A stretch of DNA of 64,000 nt from Thereva unica (lineage: Eukaryota > Arthropoda > Insecta > Diptera > Therevidae), in assembly GCA_949987705.1 (NCBI GenBank), contig OX465283.1, positions 156,131,850 through 156,195,849 of the forward strand, given 5' to 3'. Position numbers and translations under genes: made by a program. The notes under the pieces were generated by a model. That model saw nothing but the letters and a program-made list of their open reading frames with translations, did no database searches and had not been told where the DNA came from. Positions 12,407 to 23,520 of this stretch are shown piece by piece (the stretch's first letter is position 1; each line of letters opens with the position of its first letter).

Positions 12407-13281
12407 CAAGACCCTCTCAACTACAGGCCATGCAGTTTTATTGGGCACTAATCCAACAATTGCTGAGAATGGTCCCAAAATTTGACAGTTGCTGAGAATT
12501 TAATGGCGCAGAGTACGTTCGCGAGTGTTTTCGTCATAGTTTTGTGGTAAAAAGTGGTAAATTATTGAAATTTATCGCTTTAAACCATACAAGGATTATC
12601 AGTGATTATTTCTTTAGTGATTTAATAAAAAAATATATAAAAAAATAGTGATTTAGTGTATTTTTGGTGTCTTAATTGTTGAGGTGATCAATTTATTTTA
12701 CATTCGCGGTGTTTATTTCGTGTATATTAAGGGAAAATATGCTGAATATTTAATTAAAAGTGATTTTAAAGTCATTAATTAATTTATTTTGCAATTATTA
12801 CTAAACATATAAGTACAGAAAAGTGCGAATGGAAAAGTGAATAAGAGAAGTGTTTTTCGGCACCTATATTTTTAATAATAATATCATAATATATGTATTA
12901 ATCACTTTAAAATCACTTTTAATTCCATAACTACACAAAACATTAAATATTCAACATTTTTTTCGTAAATAAACATGAAAAAACACCGTGAATGTGAAAA
13001 AAAAGTTGATCGCCTTAACAATTTGAACACTTAAACACACTTAATCACCAAATTTGTTTTATTTTTTTTAATGAAATCACTAAAAAACTATTCACTGATA
13101 AATCCAAGTGCAGTTAAAAGTGTTAAAATACAATATTTTATCACTTTTTACTGCAAAATAAACACAAAAATTCTGCGCGTACGGCTTCCGCGCCATGTTA
13201 CTCCGGTGTGTGGTGACTTTTGGGACCATTACCACCACCACGAAAAATACATCTACGAGGCCTGTAGTTGAGAGGGTCTTG
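12407..13281. mobile_element. Inverted-repeat DNA element upstream of hdc
   Basis: The ends are perfect inverted repeats: left 'caagaccctctcaactacag' (+gcc) from 12407, and its complement ending at 13281. The flanks repeat CCTTATC (12400-12406 and 13282-13288), a 7-bp target duplication (8 bp, CCTTATCC, if the left end is shifted one base). Inside, long imperfect inverted stretches pair, for example 'gaattaaaagtgattttaaa'-like blocks near 12755 and 12905, and sequences near 12550 with those near 13150. The unit is therefore largely palindromic and non-coding. Duplication length fits the P or hAT superfamilies. Confidence 0.8.
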
Positions 13282-13288
13282 CCTTATC

Positions 13289-15380
13289 CATATTTGAGCA
13301 CCGATAATATCCCACCGCATTATTCCACAAAAAAAAAATAATTCACACTTTTTTTTTCCCAGCAGTAAAACTGCAGAATTGCGCAACTTACACATCTTTA
13401 CGCACTGCACAAAAAGCCATGCGTTTTCTTACGCATATACACGCTTTTATAGAGCACGCACTTCGAACCCCATACCCTTGCCTGTGGAGTACCCAAAAAA
13501 CAAAATTTCCCATATCAATGCATATTATACGCAAAATTTCCCATTCTCTGAATTTTATTTAAAGTGTGATTTAATTCTCTCTTTCTTACTCTCTCTCTCT
13601 CTTCTTGATCACCCCTTAAAAACAAACCCAACAAAAAACCCAGCATAAACGAAGGGGAAAGTGGCGAATACCGGCCGTGACAATGATTCTTCTGTACTAA
13701 AGCGAATTTTTCCCAAGCTTCGAAAAAAAAGCTTTTATAAAAAAAATTAAATTTGCAATCAATTACTTTTTCCCCACTCTTTAATTAAATACAAAAAAAA
13801 AATTCCCCTATCGCACATCTTTCCACTTTACCGTGTACCAAAAAATATCCTCTCCCCTCTCGCTGCAAGCTCAATTCTCCAAACAAAAAACATGAATCGA
13901 AAAACTGGATTGGATGAAAACGAAAGCTGCACTCTCCCCACCACCACATTCGAGTGTAGCGAAATTTTTCCCCACATTTTATTGCCAATCTTTTGTTTAC
14001 ATTTGTTGAAAGCCGGCAAAACCGGCTTCGCGGCGGCTGCCAAAAAACGCTTCGGCTTCTTCGCCGTACTCAAAACAAAATGCGCATACACCACTGCACG
14101 TGAGTAAAATTTTCAATTTCACTTTCCGATCGCGATAGTATTTTATAGTAATAGTAGTAGTAAAAAACGACAAAAATCCTCATGAATACACTCTCTCAGC
14201 CGGTACCGGCACTTACACTACTTTACCCTACAGAAAACATTCTCGCACACTATTCACGAACAAGTGTTGTCATACTGACACAATTCCCCAATACATATAG
14301 TTCCCAGCACTTTTCACATACATATTTACGGCCAGCACAAAATTTCCTTGAATTCTACGCTGAGAGGGAAAATTATGTTTTTGGCAAGGCATGCGCTGAG
14401 CATAATTGCAGCTGAGCATAACTGCAGAAACCAACACAAAAAAGAAAGAGGTGGGAGGAGGATGCAGTGATATGAACATAAGTGCAGAAGGAAATAAAAA
14501 AGTGTTGGTGTGTGAGGAATTTTTGTGGGAAATTTTCATGTTCACTGCCAATGCCAAGGAGGAAATTTGTTGCCGGTAGATATGGTGTTGTGGTGCAGAG
14601 ACAGAGAGATTTCCCTTTTTGCGGCGATGATGATATAAAAATGGAGAGTGGTGGAGTGTTTAGATTTGTCGTGCTTTAGAAGGGGAATTTTGCAGCTGTG
14701 CAGACGGAAATTGACGGAATTCGACGTGTTGAAACGTTCTTAGGGAGATTTTTAGTGTGATTTTTTTTGCGTTTGTACGTAGTTGCCAAGTTTATTGGGT
14801 GTTTATTATACATAAATATTTTGAAAATTGAAAATTTTAAAAGATTGCGAAATTGTTTACCAGTAATTAAGGACAATTTTTCAAATTCAAACAAATAGAA
14901 GAATTTAGTTTATAAAAAAAAACAGTTATGTCCATCCAGTGAATTTTAAATTGTTTAGCATTGGAAATGAGGGAGATCAGTCCAGGAGCGAATTTGGAGC
15001 GCTGTTAATATGCTCCGATTGGAGCTTTAAAGAATTGTATAGGGCGAAGAAAACGAACAAACGTAGACCGGTTCTTGTTCGATTCGGTGGTCAAGCAACA
15101 TATTGATCGTGGTTGGTACTTAGTTGGGGGACCGCTCAGTAAAACTGCTGTCAACATTCGCGTTTAGAAGGGCGAAAAGGCAATTGCAAAAAGGTGAACA
15201 AAATTTAAAAATGATAAGATATCTAAGTTATCTAAAATCATGTATGAGTCACGTTTAAATCGTTGCATAATATTATCAAATAGAACAGGACGCGAGACGA
15301 CTTTGAGAAAATGGATGCAAGAGTGTTTACTATTTAAATGTAATGAGTAGAAGAATCCCTACTCATACACAAACTTTTTT
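13289..15380. other. Non-repetitive region, no assigned gene
   Basis: Mixed-composition sequence. A plus-strand frame at 13892-14107 is followed by a donor-like GTGAGTAAA at about 14100. It has no recognisable domain and no clear upstream acceptor, so I do not call it a gene. The rest, including 14900-15380, shows nothing identifiable. Confidence 0.3.
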
Positions 15381-15386
15381 AACTTT

Positions 15387-15720
15387 TTGGCTTATATTTT
15401 CCGGGATGATTCCTGGATATGTTTTGAAGAAAAAATTGTTCTGAGAGAGGGGAAGTCCTACATTCGTCCCCGTCTCGAATGTAACTCGCATATTTGGGCT
15501 GGGGCCCCGAGAACTACCTTAGCCTGGCTGGACAAGGTGCAAAAGCCGCGCTCTCAAACTTATGGGCGATAGCGCCATTTGTTCTTCAATTGACTCATTA
15601 AGCCACCGTAGGAATGTTGCAGCTCTTGCAAAATTACTAACACTAATCCAAAGAAGTTCACATTCAAAATGACAGCTCATAGGAATTGTTTGATGTTCAA
15701 GAACTGATAACTGTATGTTC
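15387..15720 (+). pseudogene. CR1/Jockey-like LINE 3' relic
   Basis: A plus-strand frame contains 'SYIRPRLECNSHIWAGAPRT' followed by WLDKVQ. A shifted frame continues with SIDSLSHRRNVAALA. This is the post-catalytic thumb region of CR1/Jockey-type reverse transcriptases (family pattern YIRP-LEY-S-IW...LD--Q--A-KL). It is broken by frameshifts and stops, and no other part of the element is seen nearby in the same orientation. Confidence 0.65.
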
Positions 15721-16753
15721 AGTAAGAGATTTTAAGTTTTCTCAAGCTGAATTACTAGGTTCACGACTGCAACAATATAGATTACTAGAGTTACTATGTA
15801 TCATACTCAATCTGAATGTTTTTCAACATATTTTAAGAAAGAAACGAATTTTGTTACTGTCATGATATAGTGTGCTTGGAGTAACGTTGAATCCAGCCGT
15901 CTTATTCATATATTGGTTCATATTTCTCACTTTAAACTTCGAAATCCCTCGCAAGTTCTGCAAGAGAGAGGAGCAAAGAAAATCTTCGGTTGTTTTTCTG
16001 GAAGTATTTTTGGAGGTTTATCAAGGACGAGAAAATAACAGTTGATACACCCGCCTCTGATTTGGAGCCATCTATGCAGGGAACCTGCTGGCTGATATAT
16101 AGATTAGGTAGCAACAGATCGTGAATCACAGAGAGCAGAGCCCCTTGCCTTCGCGATTTTGGACTTGGCCTAGTCTGGATTTGTTATATTCTTTCGCAAG
16201 ACCGGAACATGAGAGTAGTATGACAGCACTGGTCTAATCACTCCCATGTAGAGTCAGCGACTTATATATGACTTTCAGTCTCATCTCTTGGCAAAGGTCT
16301 GCTTACTGGCATAGAAAGTTATACTCGCGTTCTTGACCTTTCTTCGTTGTTGAACCACCCGCAATCCAGCCTTGGGTCCAAAATAAAGCCAAATTAACTT
16401 ATAGTTCTATTGGTTCAGGCTACTCAAACCACTGCCATATGTAAACTCACAGTGGAAATGTACAGTAAAATTACAAATCGCATTTTTAGATCTTATTGAA
16501 ACCTACCTATCTGGGAATGAAGCACATATAAGCTACTTTTGGAAATGAATGTGGATCTTTCATGTGGATTTCTTTAAAGCTTGAAATAAAACTAAAGGAA
16601 AATTCTCGTATGTGAACTATAACAGTATAAAGAGGCGGGGGAGTCCTACTTAAAAATTTGTTGTAGATCGCAATTAAAACCACGTTTCGCACATTACAGG
16701 GAAAAAGATAATCTCATCACTGGCACGAAAAACATATAGGAGTGATGGAACGA
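15721..16753. other. Decayed repeat-rich spacer
   Basis: Around 15930-16330 the minus strand carries short fragments reminiscent of the C-terminal part of R1/LOA-type polyproteins, too broken to assign. 16340-16753 shows nothing recognisable. Confidence 0.3.
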
Positions 16754-16844
16754 TTTTTTTTTTTTTTTTTTTTCCTGTGTGAGGTATTAGGTCCAAAGGT
16801 ACTGCGGCCATTTAGTTGGCCTATTGTACTACAACCCCTACACC

Positions 16845-19800
16845 TCATATTTGTAGGCCAGACCGCCTGAACAAGTTCAGCAGTCTGCCTAGTGGTTTGT
16901 CGCTTAGACTTGAGTGTTCGAGCAGGGACTTCCCGAACAAAGAGACCCTGCTCCTCGCTATTGCAGGGCACTCACAGAGAACATGGAGGGCAGACTCATC
17001 CTCTTCTAGGCAAAGCCTACATGTAGGGTCCTCTGCCCTTCCTATCTTCCATAAGTGGTAATTTAGGGCACAGTGTCCGGTAATTAGGCCAACAAGTGTC
17101 CTAACATCACTCCTGCTGCGCCGTAATAATTCCTTGGCCGTCTTAGGGGACGGCCCTGGAAGGAACCGCTTAGAGTTGGCCAGTCCAGGCGCGGACCTCC
17201 AGCGTTCAATATGTTTCATCAAGGTCCGATCGGCCAGGGCCCTTTGCAGCAAGCTGGACGGTGCCCCAATAGCCGGCTCTGGACCAATGAATTCTAAATC
17301 AGAGCCCTGTTTAGCCAGGGCATCCGCACTTTCATTGCCTTCGAAGCCCCGGTGACCTGGGACCCAGACAAGTGTGATTTGATTGAGAACGCCCAACTCA
17401 TGAAGAGCACGTTGGCAGTCCCAAACTAATTTCGACTTGGTCCTACGGGACCTTATCGCTCTAATTGCCGCTTGGCTATCAGAGAAGATAAAAATCCGTT
17501 TATTTTGGTAGGCCCTTCTTAAGTTCTCATGAGTGCATGCCAGAATAGCGTACACCTCTGCTTGAAAGACAGTTGCCAGAGTGCCTAGACTTATAGCCTT
17601 GCTGAATCTGGGACTTTCACTCCAGATTCCTGCGCCTACACCTGTCTCCGTTTTAGAGCCATCCGTGTACCATACTAGCCCGCCCGGCAAAACTTTAGGA
17701 AAAGTCCAGGTAAGCCTTTCCTGTATATGTACAGAAGGTTGCTTAAATTTTGAGAATTTATAGGGCATGCCGTCCGATAGCATCTCCGCTTCCGGAATCT
17801 CTTCTATGATGTTGATTATTATAGAATGTCCTCGCCCAAGACCAGCGCCCAAGTAACCATTCGCTTTCAGCCGCAGCGCCGCGTTTATGGCGGATTTCTC
17901 TACCTCAAGGTGGAGGGGTACCAAATTGAGGAGAGTCTCCAGCGCTGCCGTTGGGGAAGTGCGGATGGCCCCAGTGATGGAGAGGCAAGCCATTCTTTGA
18001 ATTTTGCTTAAAAAGGTTATGGAACCCTTAAGCTTCGTTCTGTGCCACCAAACTAAAGCTCCATAAGTTACCATGGGTCTTATGATGGTGGTGTATATCC
18101 AGTACATGGTTTTCGGTTGCAAACCCCAGGTGGAACCACAAGCTCTGCGGCAAGCCCACAGGGATCTGCGCGTTCTACACATCACAGTGTCCATATGCTG
18201 TTTCCAATTGAGTTTGGCATCTAGCGTCACTCCTAAATATTTGGCTTGTTGAGAAAAGCCTATAGTTCTGCCCGCGAATGTAGGTTCCCAAATTCCCGGT
18301 AGTGATCGTTTCCTGGTGAAAGGAACTAGGATCGTTTTGTCGGGATTGACTTTTAGACCTACACTCTCGCACCAGCTAGAGACCAGATCAAGTGCCTGCT
18401 GCAGGCGCCTTGACATGGCGTCTTCAGATTCACCTGTAATTACTATGACGACATCGTCAGCGTAACCTTGGGCGAAAATGTTCCGACCGTTGAGCAGCTC
18501 GAGGAGTTCATCTACAACAAGGCACCAGAGAAGTGGAGATAAAACTCCTCCCTGCGGGCAGCCTCTTGCTATAGTGCCCTCCAGAGACCCCTCAACATGA
18601 GAAACAATTAGTTTGCGAGTTCTCAGCATAGAGTCAATCCAGTTGCAGAAAGTGCTACTTAGACTGTGTCTACTTAGAGCCCTAGCTATAGTATCAAAGG
18701 ATGTGTTGTCAAAGGCTCCCTCGATATCGAGGAAGGCCGTCAGCGCAACTCCTTTGTTTAGAGCTGCCTGTTCAAGCCTGAGCACCAGATTGTGCAGTGC
18801 TGTCTCAGTAGACTTGCCCGCCTGGTACGCATGCTGATAGGAGCTTAGTGGTTGGCTTTGAAGATAAGTTTCCCTTATCGCCCGGTCGACAATTTTCTCC
18901 ATTGTCTTCAAGGCAAAAGACGAGAGACTTATCGGCCTGAAAGATTTAGTCAGGGTGTAATCCGAACGCCCTGGCTTAGGTATAAATGTTATGTTGACGT
19001 TCCTCCAGACGGATGGGATGTAGCCGTGTGCGAAGGAAGCCCTAAATAATTTGCATAATAAGGGAGTGACTAGGTCGCAGCCCTCCTGTAGCAGAATGGG
19101 ATAGATTCCGTCTGCTCCAGGGGACTTGTATGGTTTGAACGATCTAATCGCCTCCCTGATAGCTTCATGGTTGAACAAGGTATTTGCTTCTGTCCAGGCG
19201 GCTTTGGGCACTTTAGAAAGTTGGCCTATACGCTGCCCAGCAGAAGTTATGTTCTCTTTTGAATAAATGGTTGTGCCTGGGAAATGTGCCTGGAGCAATG
19301 TTATCAAGGTTTCTTCCCTAGACTGTGTGAAAGAGCCATCGGTTCTCCTGATGGATCCAAGATCTACCGACAAGCCCTTTGATAAAGCTTTATAGATTTT
19401 TGCTGAGTCTCGAATGTCTTCGACACTCTTGCAAAAATTCCTCCAGCTATTTCTTTTTGCTCGTCTGATTGCCCTGTTATAGCTGGTTAGCGAGCTTTTA
19501 TAACTCTCCCAGTTGCCGCTCTTCTTAGCTGCGTTGAACAGTTTCCTCGTAGCGGATCTTAACTTGGAGAGCTCGTTATTCCACCATGGAGTTTTCCTAT
19601 TACGCGTCCTCATCAGAACAGGGCAGTTATTGCTGTAAGCAGCAGTAACCGCCTCCGTAAAGAAGTCCGCGGAGAGTTCTACATCCATCGTAGATTTGAT
19701 TGAGTGCATGGAACCCTTGAATATGCTACTGAGTTCGGCCCGAAAGTCTGTCCAGTTCGTATATCTAGGATTCCTGTATGTACTCACATTTTCCAAAGAC

Positions 19801-20525
19801 TCACCCACCATAAAGTAAATGTGTCTGTGGTCTGAGCACGATGGCTCATCTGAGACCCGCCAGTCACTCACGTAAGTGGCAACTTGTTGAGTAGCTAGCG
19901 TGATGTCTATAACCTCACGTCTCCTACCGTTGTCGAAGGTAGGATCCGTGCCGCGATTTAATATGTCCAGGTTAGTAGTTAAGAGGTAATCAAAAAGGTA
20001 TTCGCCCCTTTTGTTCACTCCACTGCTACCCCAGGCATCATGATGGGCGTTCGCATCACATCCTATGATGATCTGCAGACCGCTCCTGTTAGAGTGACCC
20101 ACGATATCCTTAAGTTCTTTGGACGGTGGTGGGTCTCTGGAGTCATAGGGGAGGTATGCCGAACATAAGGTAATCATGCTCTTGCTGCCCCCCCTGTTAA
20201 TCTGTATCATCACCACTGCCAGGTCTCTCGACGATTTATCTGTGAGAGGAAAGCAGTTGGTGTTTTTATTGTAAACTACACAGGTCCGAGGGTCGCCGTC
20301 CACATCACTGCATGCAATGCTGTAGCCGGTTGCCCGCAAGCCCTGTATAGCACCGTTATTTACCCATGGCTCCTGTACAAGAGCCACGTCGATAGCTTGG
20401 GTGGCCAGCACCCTGCAAAGGACTGCCGAGGCAGCCCTACTATGTTGCAGGTTGCACTGTACCACCCGCATCCTGAGGCTGTTCCCGCTGCTGTGAGCCA
20501 GCAGGAGTCTCCTTTTTTGAGCCAA
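16845..20525 (-). CDS. LOA ORF2: endonuclease / reverse transcriptase / RNase H
   Basis: An uninterrupted 1226-residue polyprotein that nicks target DNA and reverse-transcribes the element RNA. The N-terminal apurinic-type endonuclease spans about residues 20-240 (VVQCNLQHS, VALVQEPWVN, IIIGCDANAHHDAWGS, SDHRHI). The reverse transcriptase spans about 470-740: SPGADGIYP, FRPISLSSFALKTMEKI, FLDIEGAFDNTS with the first Asp near 598, GCPQGGVLSPLLW, and YADD at 688-691. The RNase H domain has YTDGSKTETGVGAG (Asp about 955), FQAEVYAI, FSDSQAAI and WVPGHRGFEGNESAD. A Cys/His motif CRLCLEEDESALHVLCEC follows near the C-terminus. All catalytic residues look intact. The frame overlaps the end of ORF1 by 86 nt in another frame, so the true initiation site is uncertain; an ATG just before VVQCNL is an alternative. 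Confidence 0.9.
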   Translation of the reverse strand: MAQKRRLLLAHSSGNSLRMRVVQCNLQHSRAASAVLCRVLATQAIDVALVQEPWVNNGAIQGLRATGYSIACSDVDGDPRTCVVYNKNTNCFPLTDKSSRDLAVVMIQINRGGSKSMITLCSAYLPYDSRDPPPSKELKDIVGHSNRSGLQIIIGCDANAHHDAWGSSGVNKRGEYLFDYLLTTNLDILNRGTDPTFDNGRRREVIDITLATQQVATYVSDWRVSDEPSCSDHRHIYFMVGESLENVSTYRNPRYTNWTDFRAELSSIFKGSMHSIKSTMDVELSADFFTEAVTAAYSNNCPVLMRTRNRKTPWWNNELSKLRSATRKLFNAAKKSGNWESYKSSLTSYNRAIRRAKRNSWRNFCKSVEDIRDSAKIYKALSKGLSVDLGSIRRTDGSFTQSREETLITLLQAHFPGTTIYSKENITSAGQRIGQLSKVPKAAWTEANTLFNHEAIREAIRSFKPYKSPGADGIYPILLQEGCDLVTPLLCKLFRASFAHGYIPSVWRNVNITFIPKPGRSDYTLTKSFRPISLSSFALKTMEKIVDRAIRETYLQSQPLSSYQHAYQAGKSTETALHNLVLRLEQAALNKGVALTAFLDIEGAFDNTSFDTIARALSRHSLSSTFCNWIDSMLRTRKLIVSHVEGSLEGTIARGCPQGGVLSPLLWCLVVDELLELLNGRNIFAQGYADDVVIVITGESEDAMSRRLQQALDLVSSWCESVGLKVNPDKTILVPFTRKRSLPGIWEPTFAGRTIGFSQQAKYLGVTLDAKLNWKQHMDTVMCRTRRSLWACRRACGSTWGLQPKTMYWIYTTIIRPMVTYGALVWWHRTKLKGSITFLSKIQRMACLSITGAIRTSPTAALETLLNLVPLHLEVEKSAINAALRLKANGYLGAGLGRGHSIIINIIEEIPEAEMLSDGMPYKFSKFKQPSVHIQERLTWTFPKVLPGGLVWYTDGSKTETGVGAGIWSESPRFSKAISLGTLATVFQAEVYAILACTHENLRRAYQNKRIFIFSDSQAAIRAIRSRRTKSKLVWDCQRALHELGVLNQITLVWVPGHRGFEGNESADALAKQGSDLEFIGPEPAIGAPSSLLQRALADRTLMKHIERWRSAPGLANSKRFLPGPSPKTAKELLRRSRSDVRTLVGLITGHCALNYHLWKIGRAEDPTCRLCLEEDESALHVLCECPAIARSRVSLFGKSLLEHSSLSDKPLGRLLNLFRRSGLQI

Positions 20526-21421
20526 TCTCCTTGACTCTAATTCGTCCGAAGCCGTAGAATAGGGACATGCCCTGCTCTTTTAGCTGCGTGAGCGCCCTCT
20601 CGTCAATGCTAAGGGCAAGAGTTTGACCGTTCTGGTCCACCTTCCTGCCCATCACTTGCCAAGAGTTCACCTCAATTGGCTGGTTCTGTAATTCCAGCCT
20701 GCAGAGCACCTGCTCCGGTTCCCTAACATCGTTAGGAACCCAGAACGTGATTCGCTTATATTTGGGAAGGTCCTTTTCCTCAATTACTCTGAGGTTGGCC
20801 CCTTCCCACAACTGAAGCCTGGTGATAGCATTTGTCAACCATTGGCTGGTGGGTTCGTTGGCACAGGTGATCTTGATAAGACCCCCTGCCGCCCTTGCAC
20901 CCAAAAACTGAGGCGGACAATCGCCTTTACGACTTTTGTCTACCTCACACAGGATGGCATCGCAGACGGAGGATGATTGCTCCTCTGTCAATTTGCCCTC
21001 GGGATAGTTTTCCAGGACCACTGCCATGGTGATCCCAGCTAGCTTATCCCGATATGAGGGTCCTTGCGACTCCCCCTTTTTTTTTTCTTCTTTTGGGGTC
21101 CCTGCCCAGCCGGAGAATCCTCAGACCGCTGCCGTTTTGGCAGTGCGTCAGTTGGGTCCAGCATAGGACATAGCCCCCTAGAAGTTGTAGGAGTTTGTGC
21201 TACCAATTTCTCGGGTCCAGAAACTTCTGGCAGTCCAGCGGTCGTCCAGGTCTGCTCCTTGCTTCCTCTGCAGCCTTCCTTGCCTTGGCCCTCTTCCTCT
21301 TGGCAGCACCGGATTTTTTCTTGCTAGGTTGCACGGTCATACCGACAACCTTGGCCGTTATTTCTTCAACAACATTGTCACCAGCTGCCTGGGCCAGTGT
21401 TGTTGATTGAGAAGCCGAAGC
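20440..21421 (-). pseudogene. LOA ORF1 (gag-like), frameshifted and 5'-truncated
   Basis: The C-terminal half, 20440-21027, is open for 195 residues and contains SQWLTNAITRLQLWEGANL and KRITFWVPND, the style of the DUF4780-type domain in LOA ORF1 proteins (from memory of the family). The N-terminal part (from about 21421 down to 21200) is Ala/Lys-rich (SKKKSGAAKRKRAKARKAAE) and lies in another frame. Two reading-frame breaks separate them. One is near 21200-21235. The other is in a homopolymer tract of about ten A followed by five G on the minus strand near 21070-21090. The protein would bind element RNA. Either the copy is non-autonomous for ORF1, or the homopolymer break is a sequencing error. 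Confidence 0.75.
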
Positions 21422-21499
21422 TGGAACGATTACTTTCATGCATTTGCTAAATGATGAACTAACTTATTTTATGTGGAAGACTAGAGTCAGCGATTAGCC

Positions 21500-23060
21500 C
21501 ATTTTTTACACCACGTCCACATCCACTGTCCCCGATTATATCAAGAGTGCAATGTCGAACGTGAAGCTTTAGTCGAAAAAGAAGATCTAACAGCAATACG
21601 TGGTTTTAATCCACTGAACCCCATGGCATACCACCGCGACAGAACGTTCATTTCGAATCGGAGGTGGTCAAAAAATCTCTGAATCGCTCCAATAAAACTC
21701 TTCGGTATAGCTTAGGTTTAGATCTGCCTTGATCCGATGGCATGACATTGTACAGTGCAATGAACACAAGTCCGAATATTGGCCATCATACAAGCCCTTA
21801 GCGTTTCAATGCCTTCTTCGGTTTCATTGGCAAAATCGACGGGCACTTCTAACTCATGAGGTTAAAATCTTTCACGCAGGCGTGAGGGATTGGATTGCTG
21901 TTGTTATACCGACGGACCCAATCCTTCCTTGGAACGTTAGGTACCAATGGAATGCCTTCAGCGTTCTCGTGGCAAGGTAGGACACTGATTTAGTGCCATA
22001 CGGTACTATGGAGAGTTAACAGACCTCTAACTCATCTTCTGGATGCTCTCCAATAAAGGAGCTGCTACCTTTGATCATCCTTGTGAATTTTTATTTGGCA
22101 ATACTTACCTTTTTTTCGCGATGCGCTGAATGATCTGCTTAACGTGGGTCTGACATCGTTCTTGGACAGCATGGTTTTGACGAGTTGACTTCTTCAATCT
22201 TCCAAGATACCAAGTTTCGCTAAAGATAGTGCGCCCTCATTGCAATTTGTAAGTCCGTTGGTTGATGCTTCTTCTAGTTTTCCTGCCATAACCCATCCTA
22301 GTTTAGTTTTTTGCCTAATGGGAGAGAAATCCGTTCACAAAGATCGCTGTATTGATGTATTGCACCTAGTACTTGGTAAAATAAGTACATCTTTACGACT
22401 GGGCTTATGGAAACTTAAGATTGGCTAGTATATTCCAAGACTTGATGCCAAAGCATGGTGCTGGTTTTGGACCAGTAATTCTAGGTAATACGAACGTCTC
22501 CATTCTTATTGAGATGGCGGAGGTATTCGACTTCAGGAGCTCTGCTTTTAGTGCGTTGGGTTCCTCTTTTGCAGTCTGTATGTTATGATTTTTAATTGGG
22601 ATCTCCAATTCAGTAGGGCCTTGCAACTGATTTCATTGCCATCTTTGTGTTTGCAGACGCACAATGGCTGCTCCTAACAACACGTATTCTTGTTTGCGAC
22701 TGGTGACACGTTCGTTGGCCGAGGTGTCGCCTCCCTTGTGGAGTAGTGTGTGGTATTTTTTGTTGCACTTTAGGCAGCTTTGTAATGTGCAAATGCTTTA
22801 CGGCCAGGTATCAAACAATTGAGGCACCGGGAGTGGTCGAGTAGTAATTGTCGTCTTCTAGTTGGAATATGGGTCTGCTGTCGACACAATCATGAAAGGT
22901 GGGCAGTAACATTTTATGCACCTTCATGCCGAAGTTGGTTTTCTGGAAACAATCTTGTTTTCTTAACAATGCTGAGTTTGTCAGAGAATTCAAGATTTGT
23001 TAAAATGCTGTGATAGCTCTTGAATTCGGTGATCCGGTGCTGATCAGGCGTATAGCCTAG
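21500..23060 (-). pseudogene. BEL/Pao LTR-retrotransposon pol relic
   Basis: Minus-strand fragments follow the BEL/Pao order. At about 22690-22790 there is a gag-end zinc-knuckle-like CLKCNKKYHTLLHKGG, then EYVLLGAAIVRLQT, the start of the aspartic protease. A frameshift follows near 22640. At about 22440-22510 comes TFVLPRITGPKPA, and near 22230-22330 a stretch resembling the conserved QKTKLGWVMAGKLE region. Several stops and frameshifts show long decay. No LTRs were identified. Parts below 22000 are only weakly recognisable. Confidence 0.7.
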
Positions 23061-23296
23061 TGGATCTTCCTGTTGAATTTCTGGTGGGACCTTTGGTTTA
23101 CCCTTTTCATCTTTTAATTTGTTTAGTTGAACCCAAAGATTTCAAGCTGAATGACCGAAAGATCGGAATTGCGATCAGTAGAGGAACACGAGGTCCGAAT
23201 CCCGTGGAAGTAGCTAAATCAGTTTTTTGGGTTTGACGGGGGGTTTTATTTAAAGGACAGGGCAACCCAGTAAGTTAAGAAGGATGTTCGACAAAA
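23061..23296. other. Spacer with weak tRNA-like B-box
   Basis: Includes 'gaggtccgaatcccgtgg' at about 23191-23208, close to a Pol III B box, but no convincing A box precedes it. No gene is called. Confidence 0.25.
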
Positions 23297-23520
23297 TGGC
23301 CCCTGTGCTGAATGTCGAATCGTGATTTGTGACATGTTTTTTGAGTTGAAGAAAGTGACGTTTTAATCGAATTACGATTTTCAGCATAGCGGCCTAGAGT
23401 GGAAGTGCTAAGTGTGAGTTTAGCCCCCTATGCTGAAAGTCGCAATTCGTCTGAAACGCCACTTTCTTCAACTCAAAAAACTTGTCACAAATCACGACTC
23501 GACATTCAGCACAGGGGCCA
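23297..23520. mobile_element. Hairpin MITE with TIR TGGCCCCTGTGCTGAATGTC
   Basis: A 224-bp near-palindrome. The left arm 'tggcccctgtgctgaatgtc' and the following ~75 bases (with 'ttgagttgaagaaagtg') are complemented by the right arm ending 'gacattcagcacaggggcca'. The central non-paired part is about 40-50 bp. It is non-coding and its target duplication is not clear. Confidence 0.8.

Larger units (their letters stand above)
16754..21421 (-). mobile_element. LOA-clade non-LTR retrotransposon
   Basis: Minus-strand element. Its 3' end is a 20-nt poly(A) (T-run 16754-16773 on plus). It carries an ORF1 region, an intact ORF2 with endonuclease, reverse transcriptase and RNase H, and a short 3' UTR. 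The left flank ends TGGAACGA (16746-16753). The same 8 bases, 9 if the T is counted, recur at 21422-21429, a candidate target-site duplication. If correct, the element is 5'-truncated inside ORF1. RNase H plus this ORF1 type fits the LOA clade (Loa, Bilbo, Lian). The long intact ORF2 implies a recent insertion. Confidence 0.85.

Noticed and set aside
13892..14107. Plus-strand frame ending at a GTGAGT donor-like site, possibly a divergent gene exon
   Set aside because: No recognisable domain and no clear promoter or partner exon; one donor-like match in several kb is expected by chance.
23185..23215. B-box-like 'ggtccgaatccc' suggesting a tRNA or SINE
   Set aside because: No A box at the proper distance and no cloverleaf.
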